Positions 25,602 through 35,426 of a stretch of DNA of 64,000 nucleotides are shown piece by piece (positions within the stretch are counted from its first letter, which is position 1; each line of letters begins with the position of its first letter). Both the position numbers and the translations under genes were made by a program. Where the stretch lies: NCBI GenBank assembly GCA_040384265.1, contig JAZKJM010000005.1, forward strand, positions 239,166 to 303,165. Reading direction: 5' to 3'. The stretch is from Pseudomonadota bacterium. Lineage in GTDB: Bacteria > Pseudomonadota > Alphaproteobacteria > Rickettsiales > UBA3002. Under the pieces are notes generated by a model, which searched no databases, was not told the DNA's origin, and was given only the letters and a program-made list of their open reading frames with translations.

Positions 25602-28415
25602 TTAATGCGCCGCGCCCCAGTTGATGCCCTGGCCCACTTCCACCGTCAACGGCACGGATAGGGCCGCCACCTGCTCCATCGCGCGCTTCACTTCAACCGC
25701 AAGTGCCGCCGCCATATCGGCAGGCGTTTCGATTACCAGTTCATCATGCACTTGCAGCAGCAGTCGCCCGCGCGTACCGAGCAAATCCTGCACCGCCACC
25801 ATCGCCCGTTTGATGATATCGGCCGCCGTGCCCTGCAGCGGCGCGTTGATCGCCGCGCGTTCGGAGAATTGGCGGAACGCACCGTTTTTCGAGTTGATGT
25901 CCTTCACATGCACCCGCCGCCCATAGAGCGTTTCCACATAAAGATGCTCACGCGCGAAGGCGATGGTGCGATCCATATATTCGCGGATGCCCGGATATTG
26001 CGCGAAATATTTCTCGATATAGCTCGCCGCTTCCTGCCGCGTAATGCCCAGCTGCACGCTCAGCCCGTGGGCGCTGATGCCGTAAATAATGCCGAAGTTA
26101 ATCGCCTTGGCGCGGCGGCGCAGCTCGCTGGTCATCTGGTCGAGTGGCACGCCGAACATTTCGCTTGCCGTCAGCGCGTGGATGTCCGCGCCATCACGAA
26201 ATGCCTGCCGCAGCACCCCGATATCCGCCATATGGGCGAGCAGCCGCAGCTCGATCTGCGAATAATCCGCCGAGAGAAGCACCTGCCCCGGCGGCGCGAT
26301 AAACGCCGTGCGAATCCGCCGCCCCTCTTCGGTGCGGATCGGGATATTCTGCAAATTCGGATCGCTCGACGACAAGCGCCCCGTCGTCGTCACCGCCATC
26401 GCGTAGCTGGTATGCACCCGCCCATCGCGCGGTGAAATGGCTTTGGGCAGCGCATCCGTATAGGTGCTTTTCAGTTTGGAATATTGCCGCCACTCCAGCA
26501 CCTTCGCGGCGATGAGATGGCCCTCTTCGGCCAGCGCTTCCAGCGTCCCGGCATCGGTGGTATAGGCCCCGGTCTTGCTCGATTTTTTGGCGCCGCCCAG
26601 CTGCAATTTATCATACAGCACTTCGCCGAGCTGCTTGGGCGAGCCCACCAAAAACGGCATGCCCGCCAGGTCGATAATTTCTTTTTCCAGCGCCATGATT
26701 TTGCCGCTGAACTGCGACGATAAATCGTTGAGGAATGCCGTATCGATGGCGATGCCGTTGCATTCCATCTGCGCAATCACCGCCACCAGCGGCCGCTCGA
26801 TGGTTTCATACACCCCGGCCACGCGGTTGCTGGCCAATTGCGGCAGCAGCGCTTCATACAGCCGCAGCGTGAAATCCGCATCCTCAGCCGCGTAGCGTGT
26901 CGCCACGTCGATCGCAATTTCCGAAAAATTCTTCTGCTGTTTGCCGGTGCCGACGACACTGGTATATGACACCATCGCATGGCCGAAATAGCGGTCGGCG
27001 AGGAAATCCAGCCCCTGCGCATGCAACCCGCCGCTGATGCAATAGGACATCAGCATCGTGTCCGCAATCGGCGTGATGGTCGCGCCATATTTCTCCAGCA
27101 CCACCGCATCGTATTTCAGGTTATGCCCCACCTTCAGCACCGCGGGATGGGTCAATAACGGCTGCAATAATTCCAGCGCGCGCGTGAGCGGCAGTTGCCC
27201 GGCGAGTAGCTTCTTTTCCGCCGTCACCGGCGCATCGAACAGGCTGCTTTGCGAGGTCACGGGCGCCGCCATTTCACTCACATGCCCCAGCGGAATATAG
27301 CAGGCCTTGCCCGCCGCCGTGCTGAGCGAAATGCCCACCAGCTCCGCATCCACCGCCTGCAGCGAGGTCGTTTCGGTATCCACCGCCACAATGCCCGCTT
27401 GTATCGCCTCTGCAATCCATTGCTGCAGTGCCGCTTCATCGGCAATGGTTTCGTAGGCCGTCTCCAGCGGTGTCCCTTGCGCCTTCACCAGCGCAGGCTG
27501 TGCTTCTTTGTGGACGACGGATGGCTGCGCGCCGCCCATTTTTTTCGCCAACGACGTAAAATTCTGCGCTTCGAGGAAGGCGATCAGCGCAGCGCTATCG
27601 AAGGGCTTCGTCACCAGCTCCGCCAGTGGTACCGGCAACGGGATGTCGCATTTCAGTTCCACCAGCGTGCGCGACAGCCGTGCGGCATCGGCATGCAATG
27701 TCAGCACCTCGCGCCGCTTGGGCTGCTTGATCTGGTCGAGATTGGCGAGCACCGCTTCCAACGTGCCAAATTGCGTAATCAGCTCCGCCGCCGTTTTCGG
27801 GCCGATGCTGGGCACGCCGGGCACATTATCGACCGCATCCCCAATCAGCGATTGCACCTCGATGACCTTATCCGGCATCACGCCGAATTTCTCGACCACC
27901 TGCGCGCTGCCGATGGTTTTGTTCTTCATCGGATCCATCATGGTGACTTCGCCATCCACCACCAGCTGCATCAAATCCTTATCGGAAGAAACAATCACCA
28001 CCGCCTGCCCCTGCGAGCGCGCCGCATGCGCGTAGCTGGCGATCAGGTCATCGGCCTCGTAATTGTCCAGCTCAATCGCCGGGATCATCAGCGCCCGCGT
28101 CGCCTCGCGCACCAGCGGAAATTGCGGGATCAAATCGTCCGGCGTTTCGCTGCGGTTCATTTTATATTCGGGATAAATTTCCGAGCGAAACGTCGCACGG
28201 CCCGCATCAAAAATCACCGCGAGCATATCATGTTTATAGGTCTCGCGCAGGCGCAGCAGCATGGTCGTGAAGCCATACACCGCGCCCACCGCCGTGCCAT
28301 CGCGCCGCGTCAATGGCGGCAAGGCGTGATAGGCACGAAAAATATAGCCCGAGCCATCGACCAAAATAAGGCGTGGCGGTGCTGCGTGATTTTCCATTGG
28401 TGCGGTCGCGTTCAT
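25602..28415 (-). CDS. polA: DNA polymerase I
   Basis: About 937 residues with all three activities predicted. The 5'-nuclease domain starts LILVDGSGYIFRAYHALPPL. The 3'-5' exonuclease has an intact DTETTS metal site near residue 350. The polymerase palm and fingers show SADYSQIELRLLAHM, RRAKAINFGIIYGIS and QVHDELVIE. Several starts are possible (GTG 28442, ATG 28415, ATG 28397), none with a clear ribosome binding site. Divergent from the esterase gene by 47 bases. Confidence 0.96.
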   Translation of the reverse strand: MNATAPMENHAAPPRLILVDGSGYIFRAYHALPPLTRRDGTAVGAVYGFTTMLLRLRETYKHDMLAVIFDAGRATFRSEIYPEYKMNRSETPDDLIPQFPLVREATRALMIPAIELDNYEADDLIASYAHAARSQGQAVVIVSSDKDLMQLVVDGEVTMMDPMKNKTIGSAQVVEKFGVMPDKVIEVQSLIGDAVDNVPGVPSIGPKTAAELITQFGTLEAVLANLDQIKQPKRREVLTLHADAARLSRTLVELKCDIPLPVPLAELVTKPFDSAALIAFLEAQNFTSLAKKMGGAQPSVVHKEAQPALVKAQGTPLETAYETIADEAALQQWIAEAIQAGIVAVDTETTSLQAVDAELVGISLSTAAGKACYIPLGHVSEMAAPVTSQSSLFDAPVTAEKKLLAGQLPLTRALELLQPLLTHPAVLKVGHNLKYDAVVLEKYGATITPIADTMLMSYCISGGLHAQGLDFLADRYFGHAMVSYTSVVGTGKQQKNFSEIAIDVATRYAAEDADFTLRLYEALLPQLASNRVAGVYETIERPLVAVIAQMECNGIAIDTAFLNDLSSQFSGKIMALEKEIIDLAGMPFLVGSPKQLGEVLYDKLQLGGAKKSSKTGAYTTDAGTLEALAEEGHLIAAKVLEWRQYSKLKSTYTDALPKAISPRDGRVHTSYAMAVTTTGRLSSSDPNLQNIPIRTEEGRRIRTAFIAPPGQVLLSADYSQIELRLLAHMADIGVLRQAFRDGADIHALTASEMFGVPLDQMTSELRRRAKAINFGIIYGISAHGLSVQLGITRQEAASYIEKYFAQYPGIREYMDRTIAFAREHLYVETLYGRRVHVKDINSKNGAFRQFSERAAINAPLQGTAADIIKRAMVAVQDLLGTRGRLLLQVHDELVIETPADMAAALAVEVKRAMEQVAALSVPLTVEVGQGINWGAAH

Positions 28416-28462
28416 TGGGCTAGAGCATAGCGCATGTTTCACCGTTAGAAAGCTTTAACGCC

Positions 28463-29113
28463 ATGTCACCCACATCTCTCTCAGGCCCTGAGCGCGCACC
28501 ACGCAGCGGCACCGTCAAACGCGCCGTTATTTTTCTGCACGGCTATGGCAGCAACGGCGATGACCTGCTCAGCATCGCCGATATGATGGACCTGCCGGAC
28601 ACGCAATTCCTCTCGCCCAATGCGCCGTTTGCCTTTGAAATCTATCCCGACGGCTACCAGTGGTTTGGCCTTGCCGACCGCGACCCGCAGCGCATCCTGC
28701 GCGAGATCGTCATCGCGACGCCGATCCTCAACGCGTATATCGACCAGCAACTCGCGCGCTTCAACCTTGCGCCGGAAAATGTCGCGCTGCTTGGCTTCAG
28801 CCAGGGTTCCATGATGGCAATGTATGCCGCCACCCGCCGCGCAAAGCCGCTCGCGGGCATCGTCGCCGTTTCGGGCGCGTTGAAAGATGCTGAATCGCTC
28901 GGCGAGCAAATCGCGTCGCGCCCGCCCATCTGCATCATCCACGGCGAGATGGATGATGTCGTGCCCTTCACCGCCATGGCGCATGCGGAAGCAGCGCTAC
29001 GCGCCAACAACGTCCCGGTCGAAACCCACGCCCGCCCACGCCTCGGCCACGGGATCGACGAAGCCGGGATCGACATTGCGCAGGCATTTTTGAAAAAATC
29101 GTTTGGGCTATAA
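28463..29113 (+). CDS. Phospholipase/carboxylesterase family alpha/beta hydrolase
   Basis: 216-residue serine hydrolase of the acyl-protein thioesterase/carboxylesterase family. Oxyanion motif FLHGYGSNGDD, nucleophile Ser113 in GFSQGSMMA, acid in HGEMDDVVPF and histidine in RLGHGID complete the triad. Cytosolic, no signal peptide. It is convergent and nearly abutting with pyrD. Confidence 0.93.
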   Translation: MSPTSLSGPERAPRSGTVKRAVIFLHGYGSNGDDLLSIADMMDLPDTQFLSPNAPFAFEIYPDGYQWFGLADRDPQRILREIVIATPILNAYIDQQLARFNLAPENVALLGFSQGSMMAMYAATRRAKPLAGIVAVSGALKDAESLGEQIASRPPICIIHGEMDDVVPFTAMAHAEAALRANNVPVETHARPRLGHGIDEAGIDIAQAFLKKSFGL

Positions 29114-30172
29114 TTACGCCGCGTCGCGGCCAACAGCATCCGCCACGCAGGCGAAGCCGTCACGCGCCAGCATATCCGCAAGGCCGCGATTAATCTGCGC
29201 GAACAGGCCGAAGCCCTGATAGACCAGCGCCGAATACAGCTGCACCAGCGACGCCCCGGCGCGGATTTTTGCATACGCATCCGCCGCGCTCGCAATGCCG
29301 CCGACACCAATCAGCGGCACCGCACCTTCCGTCAAGCGATACATTTTTCGCAGCACTTCGGTCGAAGGCGCAAAGAGCGGCTTGCCGCTGAGGCCGCCGG
29401 TTTCAGCGGCATGGCGGCTGCCCGCTACGGCGTCACGCGCGAGCGTGGTGTTGCTGACAATCAACCCATCAAGCGCGGTGCTGCGTGCCACATGCGCCAT
29501 CGCGGCAAGCAGCGCATCGTCACAATCGGGCGCGATTTTTACGAACAACGGGCGGCGCGGCGCACCGGCTTGCATTAAATTCGCGCGCTCGGCCTGTAGC
29601 GCGGTGATCAGCGCATGCAGCTCATCCGTCGCCTGCAGTGCGCGCAGGCCCGGCGTGTTGGGCGATGAAATATTCGCGGTGATATAATCCACATACGGAT
29701 AGAGCGCGCGCATGGCGGTCACGTAATCCGCAATCGCATCCACACTCTCTTTATTCTTGCCGATATTGCCGCCGATAATGCCGCCCGCGCGCCGTTGCGC
29801 CAGCCGTGCGGCGGCGGCGTCCACGCCTTCGTTATTAAATCCAAGACGGTTGATGATCGCTTCATGCTCCACCAGCCGGAACAGGCGCGGCGTTGGGTTT
29901 CCCGGCTGCGGGCGGGGCGTCACCGTGCCAATTTCAACAAACCCGCAGCCCGCGCGCAACGCGCCCTCGAAACATTCGGCATTCTTATCGAACCCCGGTG
30001 CGAGGCCGACCGGGTTGCTAAATTCAAGCCCCGCCACTTGCGTGCGCAGCGCCGCATCCTGCGCCGCAAACGGCGGCACCAGCCCGCGCTGCAACGCGCA
30101 GATCGCCGCGCGATGCGCCTTCTCGGGCGGCAGCAAAAACAAGGCAGGGCGAAGTGCAGCATAGAATGTCAT
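29114..30172 (-). CDS. pyrD: Dihydroorotate dehydrogenase (quinone), class 2
   Basis: Fourth step of pyrimidine synthesis; a membrane-associated flavoenzyme passing electrons to quinone. 352 residues: N-terminal amphipathic helix region (MTFYAALRPALFLLPPEKAH), GLAPGFDKNAEC, INRLGFNNEG, NISSPNTPGLR (with the class 2 catalytic Ser nearby), and the FMN-binding GVGGIASAADAYAKI. The ATG at 30172 is preferred over one 10 codons upstream. Typical length. Confidence 0.96.
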   Translation of the reverse strand: MTFYAALRPALFLLPPEKAHRAAICALQRGLVPPFAAQDAALRTQVAGLEFSNPVGLAPGFDKNAECFEGALRAGCGFVEIGTVTPRPQPGNPTPRLFRLVEHEAIINRLGFNNEGVDAAAARLAQRRAGGIIGGNIGKNKESVDAIADYVTAMRALYPYVDYITANISSPNTPGLRALQATDELHALITALQAERANLMQAGAPRRPLFVKIAPDCDDALLAAMAHVARSTALDGLIVSNTTLARDAVAGSRHAAETGGLSGKPLFAPSTEVLRKMYRLTEGAVPLIGVGGIASAADAYAKIRAGASLVQLYSALVYQGFGLFAQINRGLADMLARDGFACVADAVGRDAA

Positions 30173-30240
30173 GCCGCCAGCTCTATTCAATCCGGCGAGC
30201 AATGGGAAGGGGGAATCCTCTTCCCACCGACCTCTCGCTT

Positions 30241-30312
30241 GTCACCCCGTCGCATGACGGGGTCCATCGTCACCACCCCAAACAGGTGGCCCCCGTCGTT
30301 CGACGGGGTGAC
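30241..30312. repeat. Palindromic repeat element, CCCCGTC-core type
   Basis: Arms GTCACCCCGTCGCATGACGG (left, from 30241) and CCCCGTCGTTCGACGGGGTG (right, ending at 30312) with a 24-base spacer. The right arm has the loop changed from ATGC to GTTC while keeping its own hairpin, a compensated change. A GTCATTGCGAG element follows 24 bases later. Confidence 0.88.
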
Positions 30313-30336
30313 AGGCTGGAGAATATTCAACATTTC

Positions 30337-30424
30337 GTCATTGCGAGCGAAGCGCGGCAATCCAGTCTTACTTTCTTCTTTCAGCAAGCTGACAGCTGGA
30401 TTGCCGCGCTTCGCTCGCAATGAC
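30337..30424. repeat. Palindromic repeat element, GTCATTGCGAG type
   Basis: Perfect 29-base inverted arms (30337-30365 and 30396-30424), ends GTCATTGCGAG and CTCGCAATGAC, spacer 30 bases. It stands in tandem with the CCCCGTC element in the pyrD / M23 gene intergenic region, which holds nothing else that I can see. Confidence 0.92.
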
Positions 30425-30456
30425 GATTAAGTTAGAATGAAACTCAACCGTGAGCT

Positions 30457-31569
30457 CTAGCGCACCTTAATCACCAGCGGGTGCGACATCGCGGCTTGCA
30501 TGACCTTCACGGGCCGCTGGCCCGGTGCGCTGCTGACGGTGGGTTGCGCGGTGTTCATCGCCATCGTGCTTGGCACGGCGAGTACGGCGAGAGGGTCAAA
30601 CTTCATGCCGTTTTTGCTGATGCGGTAATCCAGATGCGCGCCGGTTGCCCGCCCCGTTGCGCCCACCGCACCGATGCGCTGTCCGCCACGCACGCGCTGG
30701 CCCACACGCACATCCTGCATGCTAAGGTGCCCGTAGCGGCTCAGCGTCCCATCCGCATGCTGGATGCCGATATATTTCCCGTAACGCGCATCGGTTTCCA
30801 CCTGCATCACCTCGCCATCGGCGCTGGCCAGCACCGCGGTGCCAACGGGCGCGGCAATATCAATGCCGCCATGGAAGGCCTGATGGCCGTTAAACGGATC
30901 CGCCCGCATGCCAAAGCCCGAGGTGAATTTCTGGTTCGCGCCCATCGCCACCGGCCAGCCATGGCGGCCAAGACCGGTCACGCTGGAACTCGCCCGCCCG
31001 CTCATCGCATCACGGAACGAGGTCAGCGCCCCGCCGCTTGCCGGGTCGAACAGCGCCAGCACCGGATCCACCGTATCGCGGTTACCGGCCACCTCTTCTT
31101 CATCCGTCGCCGCCATCGCCGCATCCACATGCACCACTTGCGGTGGGCGGTGCACCGGCGGCAGCGCTTTCTCATTCTTGGCAGCAACCGTGTGCTGCGC
31201 AGGCACCGGCGCACTCTGCGCGCGGTCGATCCGCATAAACCCCTTATTCATTTGCGCTGCATCCGTGCGCAGCACGAACGGCGCGCGCGCGTCACTTTTC
31301 CCGCGCGCAGGCACAGCGCCCGCAGCGCCCGGCGGCAGTGCCGAACCGATGCCGCGCGCCTTGTCGAGCGCGATAAACCGCTTCGGTGTCGCCCCATTAT
31401 CGGCCACCACCATAGGCTCCAGCGCTCCCGCGACGAGCGGCAGCAAGGTTATCCCCAGAGCGATGATGCGATGTTTCAAACCATTCCCCAAAAGGTGATC
31501 GTCAGGAGTATCCGTTGCCCGTTCATCGTTAGGTGAAGTCCGGACACGAACCATTTGCGATATAGTCAT
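30457..31569 (-). CDS. M23-family peptidase domain protein, membrane-anchored
   Basis: 370 residues: a cytoplasmic N-terminus, one hydrophobic segment (about 33-50, RIIALGITLLPLVAGALEP) serving as anchor or uncleaved signal, a long low-complexity periplasmic region, and a C-terminal LytM domain (about 225-330). The first zinc motif is intact (FHGGIDIAAP). YGHLS is present, but the last motif reads AHLDYRI, with Asp where M23 enzymes usually have the zinc-binding His. Activity is therefore uncertain; it could be a peptidoglycan hydrolase with an altered ligand or a regulator. Monocistronic. Confidence 0.85.
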   Translation of the reverse strand: MTISQMVRVRTSPNDERATDTPDDHLLGNGLKHRIIALGITLLPLVAGALEPMVVADNGATPKRFIALDKARGIGSALPPGAAGAVPARGKSDARAPFVLRTDAAQMNKGFMRIDRAQSAPVPAQHTVAAKNEKALPPVHRPPQVVHVDAAMAATDEEEVAGNRDTVDPVLALFDPASGGALTSFRDAMSGRASSSVTGLGRHGWPVAMGANQKFTSGFGMRADPFNGHQAFHGGIDIAAPVGTAVLASADGEVMQVETDARYGKYIGIQHADGTLSRYGHLSMQDVRVGQRVRGGQRIGAVGATGRATGAHLDYRISKNGMKFDPLAVLAVPSTMAMNTAQPTVSSAPGQRPVKVMQAAMSHPLVIKVR

Positions 31570-31649
31570 TTATGGATAGCAAACCCTATGCCATCCCAAG
31601 GCCTACAACCAAGTATATAACACGTGTTGCAAAGTTATCCACCAACTGT

Positions 31650-31665
31650 TGTAAACATATTTACA
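31650..31665. promoter_or_regulatory. Inverted repeat, possible operator
   Basis: TGTAAACATATTTACA has 6-base inverted arms around CATA and lies 59 bases before the likely start of the TPR gene, within an AT-rich 5' region that also serves the divergent M23 gene. The binding protein is unknown. Confidence 0.35.
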
Positions 31666-31723
31666 TTGCGCGCTAAATATTGTCATTATGTTCGCTATCA
31701 ACCCGTTACGGGCAAAAATAAGA

Positions 31724-33061
31724 ATGACCATCCACGTGCGTACAGCAGCTTCCACTTTTCGCGCCACAGCCTTAGCCACGCTGGGTATGTTGCTCGCTGC
31801 CCCATGCGCCATGGCGTTTGACCCCTCCGCCGGTAGCGAGCCCACAGCCCCAACCACCGTACGCCTGCGCACCCCCGGCCGGGCCACCCCCTACACCGCA
31901 CAACCGAAGCTTGTGTTCTCCGATAGCGTCGCCGCACCAGTGCCGAGCGCGCCTGTTTTGGCTGCTCCCGCGCCCGTTGCACCCGTCACCGCGGCCCAAA
32001 ATGTCCGCTACACCCCGCTTGAAAACACGACCATTCCTGCTATCGCCCCGCTGGAGCCAATTACCCTGCGCCCACCGACCGGATATGTAGCAGAAGCGGC
32101 ACCCGCTGCCCTGCCCGTCGCCGTCATCGCACCCGTCACCGCCACACCACCCGCAGTTGCATATATCGCCCCGGCACCCCTGCTCGCCGCCGCCAAGCCT
32201 GTTGGCTTGCCAGAGCCGCTGGCAGCGCCCCTCGCTGTCGTCGTGTCCACGGCCCCAGCCCCGGCCACCGAAGCGCTGTCCGACCAGACAAAAAAAATCT
32301 TCAGCACCATCCCATCCAAAATCGATACGGGGAAACCCGCCAGTGGCAAGCTCGCCATCAGCCGCATGAGCCCGGGCGTGCAGGCCCTGCCCCCCAAATC
32401 CAACAAGCCTGAAAGCTATGATGCGGCGGGCCTCAGCATCAAAGTCGCGCGTTCCGGCCTCGACAGCAATTTCGAGCTGAACCGCGCCTATACCGCGCTC
32501 AGCAACGGCGACAACGCCGCCGCCATCAGCATTTACCAGAGCGTTCTTGCCGCCGATCCATCCAATCAGGATGCGCTGTTTGGCATCGCCGCTACCTATC
32601 ACCGTAATGGCAATATCGAGCAAGCCCGCCCTTATTACGGCCAATTGCTTAAAATCAACCCCAGCCACCGCGAGGGGCTGAACAACTTCCTCGCCCTCGC
32701 CAGCGATGAATCGCCGCAGGATGCGCTGGCAGAACTTGGCCGCCTTGAAGAGCGCAACCCGGATTTCAGCCCCATTCCCGCCCAGCAGGCCGTGGTGCTG
32801 AACAAGCTGGGTTATGCCGATCAGGCCCGCGAGAAGATGCTCCGCGCGATCGAGCTGGCACCCGAGAACCTGACCTATAAGTACAACCTCGCCATCATGC
32901 TCGATAGCAGCGGCCGTTACGAGGATGCCAGCGCCCTGTACCGCCTGCTGATCGATGCCTCGCTGAAGGGCGCCAAGCTTCCAGCCCCGCTGGCAACCTT
33001 GCAAAAACGCCTGAATTACATCACCGCCGCCACCGCCCAGCCGCGACCAATCGGCGGATAA
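31724..33061 (+). CDS. Secreted TPR-repeat protein of the pilus region
   Basis: About 445 residues. The signal peptide ends PCAMA before FDPSAG. The first half is a Pro/Ala/Val-rich linker (to about residue 200); the second half carries roughly five tetratricopeptide repeats, for example NRAYTALSNGDNAAAISIYQ and RPYYGQLLKINPSHREGL. The layout recalls MshN/PilF-like accessory proteins of type IV pili. It stands first before pilT and pilU, 73 bases upstream of pilT, so pilus assembly is a likely role. The start could also be the ATG at 31688, which would give a longer N-terminus; neither has a clear ribosome binding site. Confidence 0.8.
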   Translation: MTIHVRTAASTFRATALATLGMLLAAPCAMAFDPSAGSEPTAPTTVRLRTPGRATPYTAQPKLVFSDSVAAPVPSAPVLAAPAPVAPVTAAQNVRYTPLENTTIPAIAPLEPITLRPPTGYVAEAAPAALPVAVIAPVTATPPAVAYIAPAPLLAAAKPVGLPEPLAAPLAVVVSTAPAPATEALSDQTKKIFSTIPSKIDTGKPASGKLAISRMSPGVQALPPKSNKPESYDAAGLSIKVARSGLDSNFELNRAYTALSNGDNAAAISIYQSVLAADPSNQDALFGIAATYHRNGNIEQARPYYGQLLKINPSHREGLNNFLALASDESPQDALAELGRLEERNPDFSPIPAQQAVVLNKLGYADQAREKMLRAIELAPENLTYKYNLAIMLDSSGRYEDASALYRLLIDASLKGAKLPAPLATLQKRLNYITAATAQPRPIGG

Positions 33062-33134
33062 TCACGGATTTCTCTAAATTAACGAAGTTTTTACCCAACT
33101 CGCGTAGTTTAGTGATTCATAGACGGGGCTACAC

Positions 33135-34244
33135 ATGGAAATCACTGACCTTTTAATGGCGACGCATAAGAATAAGGCGTCCGACCTGCATCTTTCGACC
33201 AAGAACCCCCCGATCATGCGCGTCAACGGCGATATGCTGCCGCTCGACATGCCCTCCCTCAACGCCGAGGAAGTGAAGCAGATGCTTTACTCCATCATGA
33301 CCGACCAGCAGCGCAGCGATTACGAGCACGATCTTGAGCTCGATTTTTCGATCAGCTTCTCAACCGATATGCGCTTCCGCGTCAACACCTTCAACACGAT
33401 TTATGGCGCTGCCGCCGTGTTTCGTACCATCCCTACAAAAATCCTCTCGCTCGACACGCTCGGCGCGCCGGAAGTGCTCAAACGCCTGTGCCATTTGCAT
33501 AAGGGCCTTGTGCTTGTGACCGGCCCCACCGGCTCGGGAAAATCGACGACGCTTGCCGCGATGGTCGATTACATAAACGCCAACTTCAACAAGCATATTC
33601 TGACGGTAGAAGACCCGGTCGAATTCATCCACACCCCCAAGCGCAGCCTCATCAACCAGCGCGAGGTCGGCGGCTCTACCAAATCCTTCGCCAAGGCCCT
33701 CAAATCCGCCCTGCGGGAAGATCCCGATGTCATCCTTGTGGGCGAATTACGCGATCTTGAAACCATCCAGCTCGCCATGACGGCGGCGGAAACCGGGCAC
33801 CTTGTGCTTGGCACGCTGCACACCAGCAGCGCCGCAAAAACCATTGACCGTATCATCGATGTGTTCTCCTCGGACGATAAGGAAATGGTGCGCGCCATGC
33901 TTTCCGTGTCGCTGGAGGCGGTGATCGCCCAGACCCTCGTCAAGAAAACCGATGGACGCGGCCGCGTTGCGGCGCATGAAATCATGCTTGGCACCCCCGC
34001 CATCCGCAACCTCATCCGCGAGGCGAAAGTGCCGCAGATCACCTCGATGATCCAGATGGGGAGCAAGCTTGGCATGTGCCTGATGCGCGACTCGCTCAAC
34101 AAGCTCTACGAAACCGGCGAAATCTCCGCCGACACGCTGCGCGAACTGCTCATCACCGGTGCCCAGTCGGAAGATGATGCTTCTTCGCTGGTACCTGCAG
34201 GCGCCGCCAAGCGCGCCGGCGGCGCACCCCAAAACTCCTTCTAG
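33135..34244 (+). CDS. pilT: Type IV pilus retraction ATPase PilT
   Basis: Cytoplasmic hexameric ATPase that depolymerises the pilus and powers twitching. 369 residues: N-terminal PAS-like domain (KNKASDLHLSTKNPPIMRVN), Walker A GPTGSGKSTT near residue 133, Asp box TVEDPVEF, Walker B EDPDVILVGELRD, His box and, near the C-terminus, AIRNLIRE, the PilT-specific motif needed for retraction. pilU follows after 9 bases. Confidence 0.95.
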   Translation: MEITDLLMATHKNKASDLHLSTKNPPIMRVNGDMLPLDMPSLNAEEVKQMLYSIMTDQQRSDYEHDLELDFSISFSTDMRFRVNTFNTIYGAAAVFRTIPTKILSLDTLGAPEVLKRLCHLHKGLVLVTGPTGSGKSTTLAAMVDYINANFNKHILTVEDPVEFIHTPKRSLINQREVGGSTKSFAKALKSALREDPDVILVGELRDLETIQLAMTAAETGHLVLGTLHTSSAAKTIDRIIDVFSSDDKEMVRAMLSVSLEAVIAQTLVKKTDGRGRVAAHEIMLGTPAIRNLIREAKVPQITSMIQMGSKLGMCLMRDSLNKLYETGEISADTLRELLITGAQSEDDASSLVPAGAAKRAGGAPQNSF

Positions 34245-34253
34245 GACGACCCC

Positions 34254-35384
34254 ATGAATACCGAACATATCAATACGCTGCTGCATGAGATGATCGACAA
34301 AAAAGCGTCCGATCTTTACCTTACGTTCGATTGCCCACCCGCCCTGCGCATCAATGACGATGTCGTGACCTCCAGCACCACGCCGCTTAACGATAGCGAC
34401 CTCACCAACTATATCAGCCAATTGCTGACGCTGGACCAGCTCGACGAGTTCCGCTCCACCTTTGAGCTGAATCTCGCGCTCAACTTCAATGAAACCGCCC
34501 GTTTCCGCATCAACGTCTTCCGCCAGCAGGCGCATGACGGCATCGTTATCCGCCGTATCGAAACGAGCATCCCGACTGTCGCCTCCCTCGCCCTGCCAAA
34601 TGTTTATGGTGACCTTGCGTTGATGAAACGCGGCTTGATCCTCATTGCCGGACAGACCGGTTCGGGAAAATCGACCTCGCTCGCTGCCATGGTCGGCCAC
34701 CGCAACCGCAAATTGCCCGGCCATATCATCACGGTCGAAGACCCTATCGAATTCGTTCACACGCATGACCGCTCCATCATTACCCAGCGCGATGTCGGGC
34801 TCGACACCTATTCCTATTCGCTTGCCCTTAAAAACGCCCTGCGCCAGCGACCGGATATGGTCGTCATCGGCGAAGTGCGCGACCGTGAGGTGATGGAACA
34901 GGCGATTTATTTCGCTGAAACCGGGCATCTGTGCATTGCCACCATCCATGCCAATAATGCGAGCCAGACCATCGAGCGCGTCATCAATTTCTTCCCCGAG
35001 GATCGCCACGCCCAGATCCTGCTCAACCTGTCGCTCAACCTGAAAGCCATCCTCTCGCAGCGCCTTGTGCCCACCATCAGCGGCGGCCGCGTGCTCGCAC
35101 TCGAAATTCTTCTCAATCGCGGCCTTATCAAACAGCATATCGAGCAGGGCAAAATCCGCCAGCTGCGCGAGATGATTGAAAAAGGCACCAGCGACGGGAT
35201 GCAGACCTTCGACCAGCACCTGCTCAGCCTCTACCTGAAGAGTGTTATCACCGAGGAAGCCGCGATGGCCGAATCCGACAGCGCAGCGAACCTCAAGCTC
35301 ATGATCCAGAATCACAAGACCGAGCATGTGAGCATGAACATCAACCTGCGCAAGGAAGCCCTCGGCAAGCCGTCGGATTTCTAG
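34254..35384 (+). CDS. pilU: Type IV pilus retraction ATPase PilU
   Basis: Paralogue of PilT that assists retraction. 376 residues: KKASDLYLTFDCPPALRIND, Walker A GQTGSGKSTSL near residue 134, TVEDPIEF, Walker B RPDMVVIGEVRD and a longer C-terminus in which AIRNLIRE is replaced by RGLIKQHIEQGK, as in PilU. AGGA precedes the ATG. Adjacent pilT-pilU is the arrangement of type IVa pilus bacteria. Confidence 0.94.
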   Translation: MNTEHINTLLHEMIDKKASDLYLTFDCPPALRINDDVVTSSTTPLNDSDLTNYISQLLTLDQLDEFRSTFELNLALNFNETARFRINVFRQQAHDGIVIRRIETSIPTVASLALPNVYGDLALMKRGLILIAGQTGSGKSTSLAAMVGHRNRKLPGHIITVEDPIEFVHTHDRSIITQRDVGLDTYSYSLALKNALRQRPDMVVIGEVRDREVMEQAIYFAETGHLCIATIHANNASQTIERVINFFPEDRHAQILLNLSLNLKAILSQRLVPTISGGRVLALEILLNRGLIKQHIEQGKIRQLREMIEKGTSDGMQTFDQHLLSLYLKSVITEEAAMAESDSAANLKLMIQNHKTEHVSMNINLRKEALGKPSDF

Positions 35385-35426
35385 GGCCTGTTTACGCGTT
35401 TACAAAATCACTGACCGTCGGGCTAA

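Noticed and set aside
31635-31643. TTATCCACC, an 8 of 9 match to a DnaA box.
   Set aside because: A single near match in an AT-rich promoter region with no cluster of boxes or origin genes.
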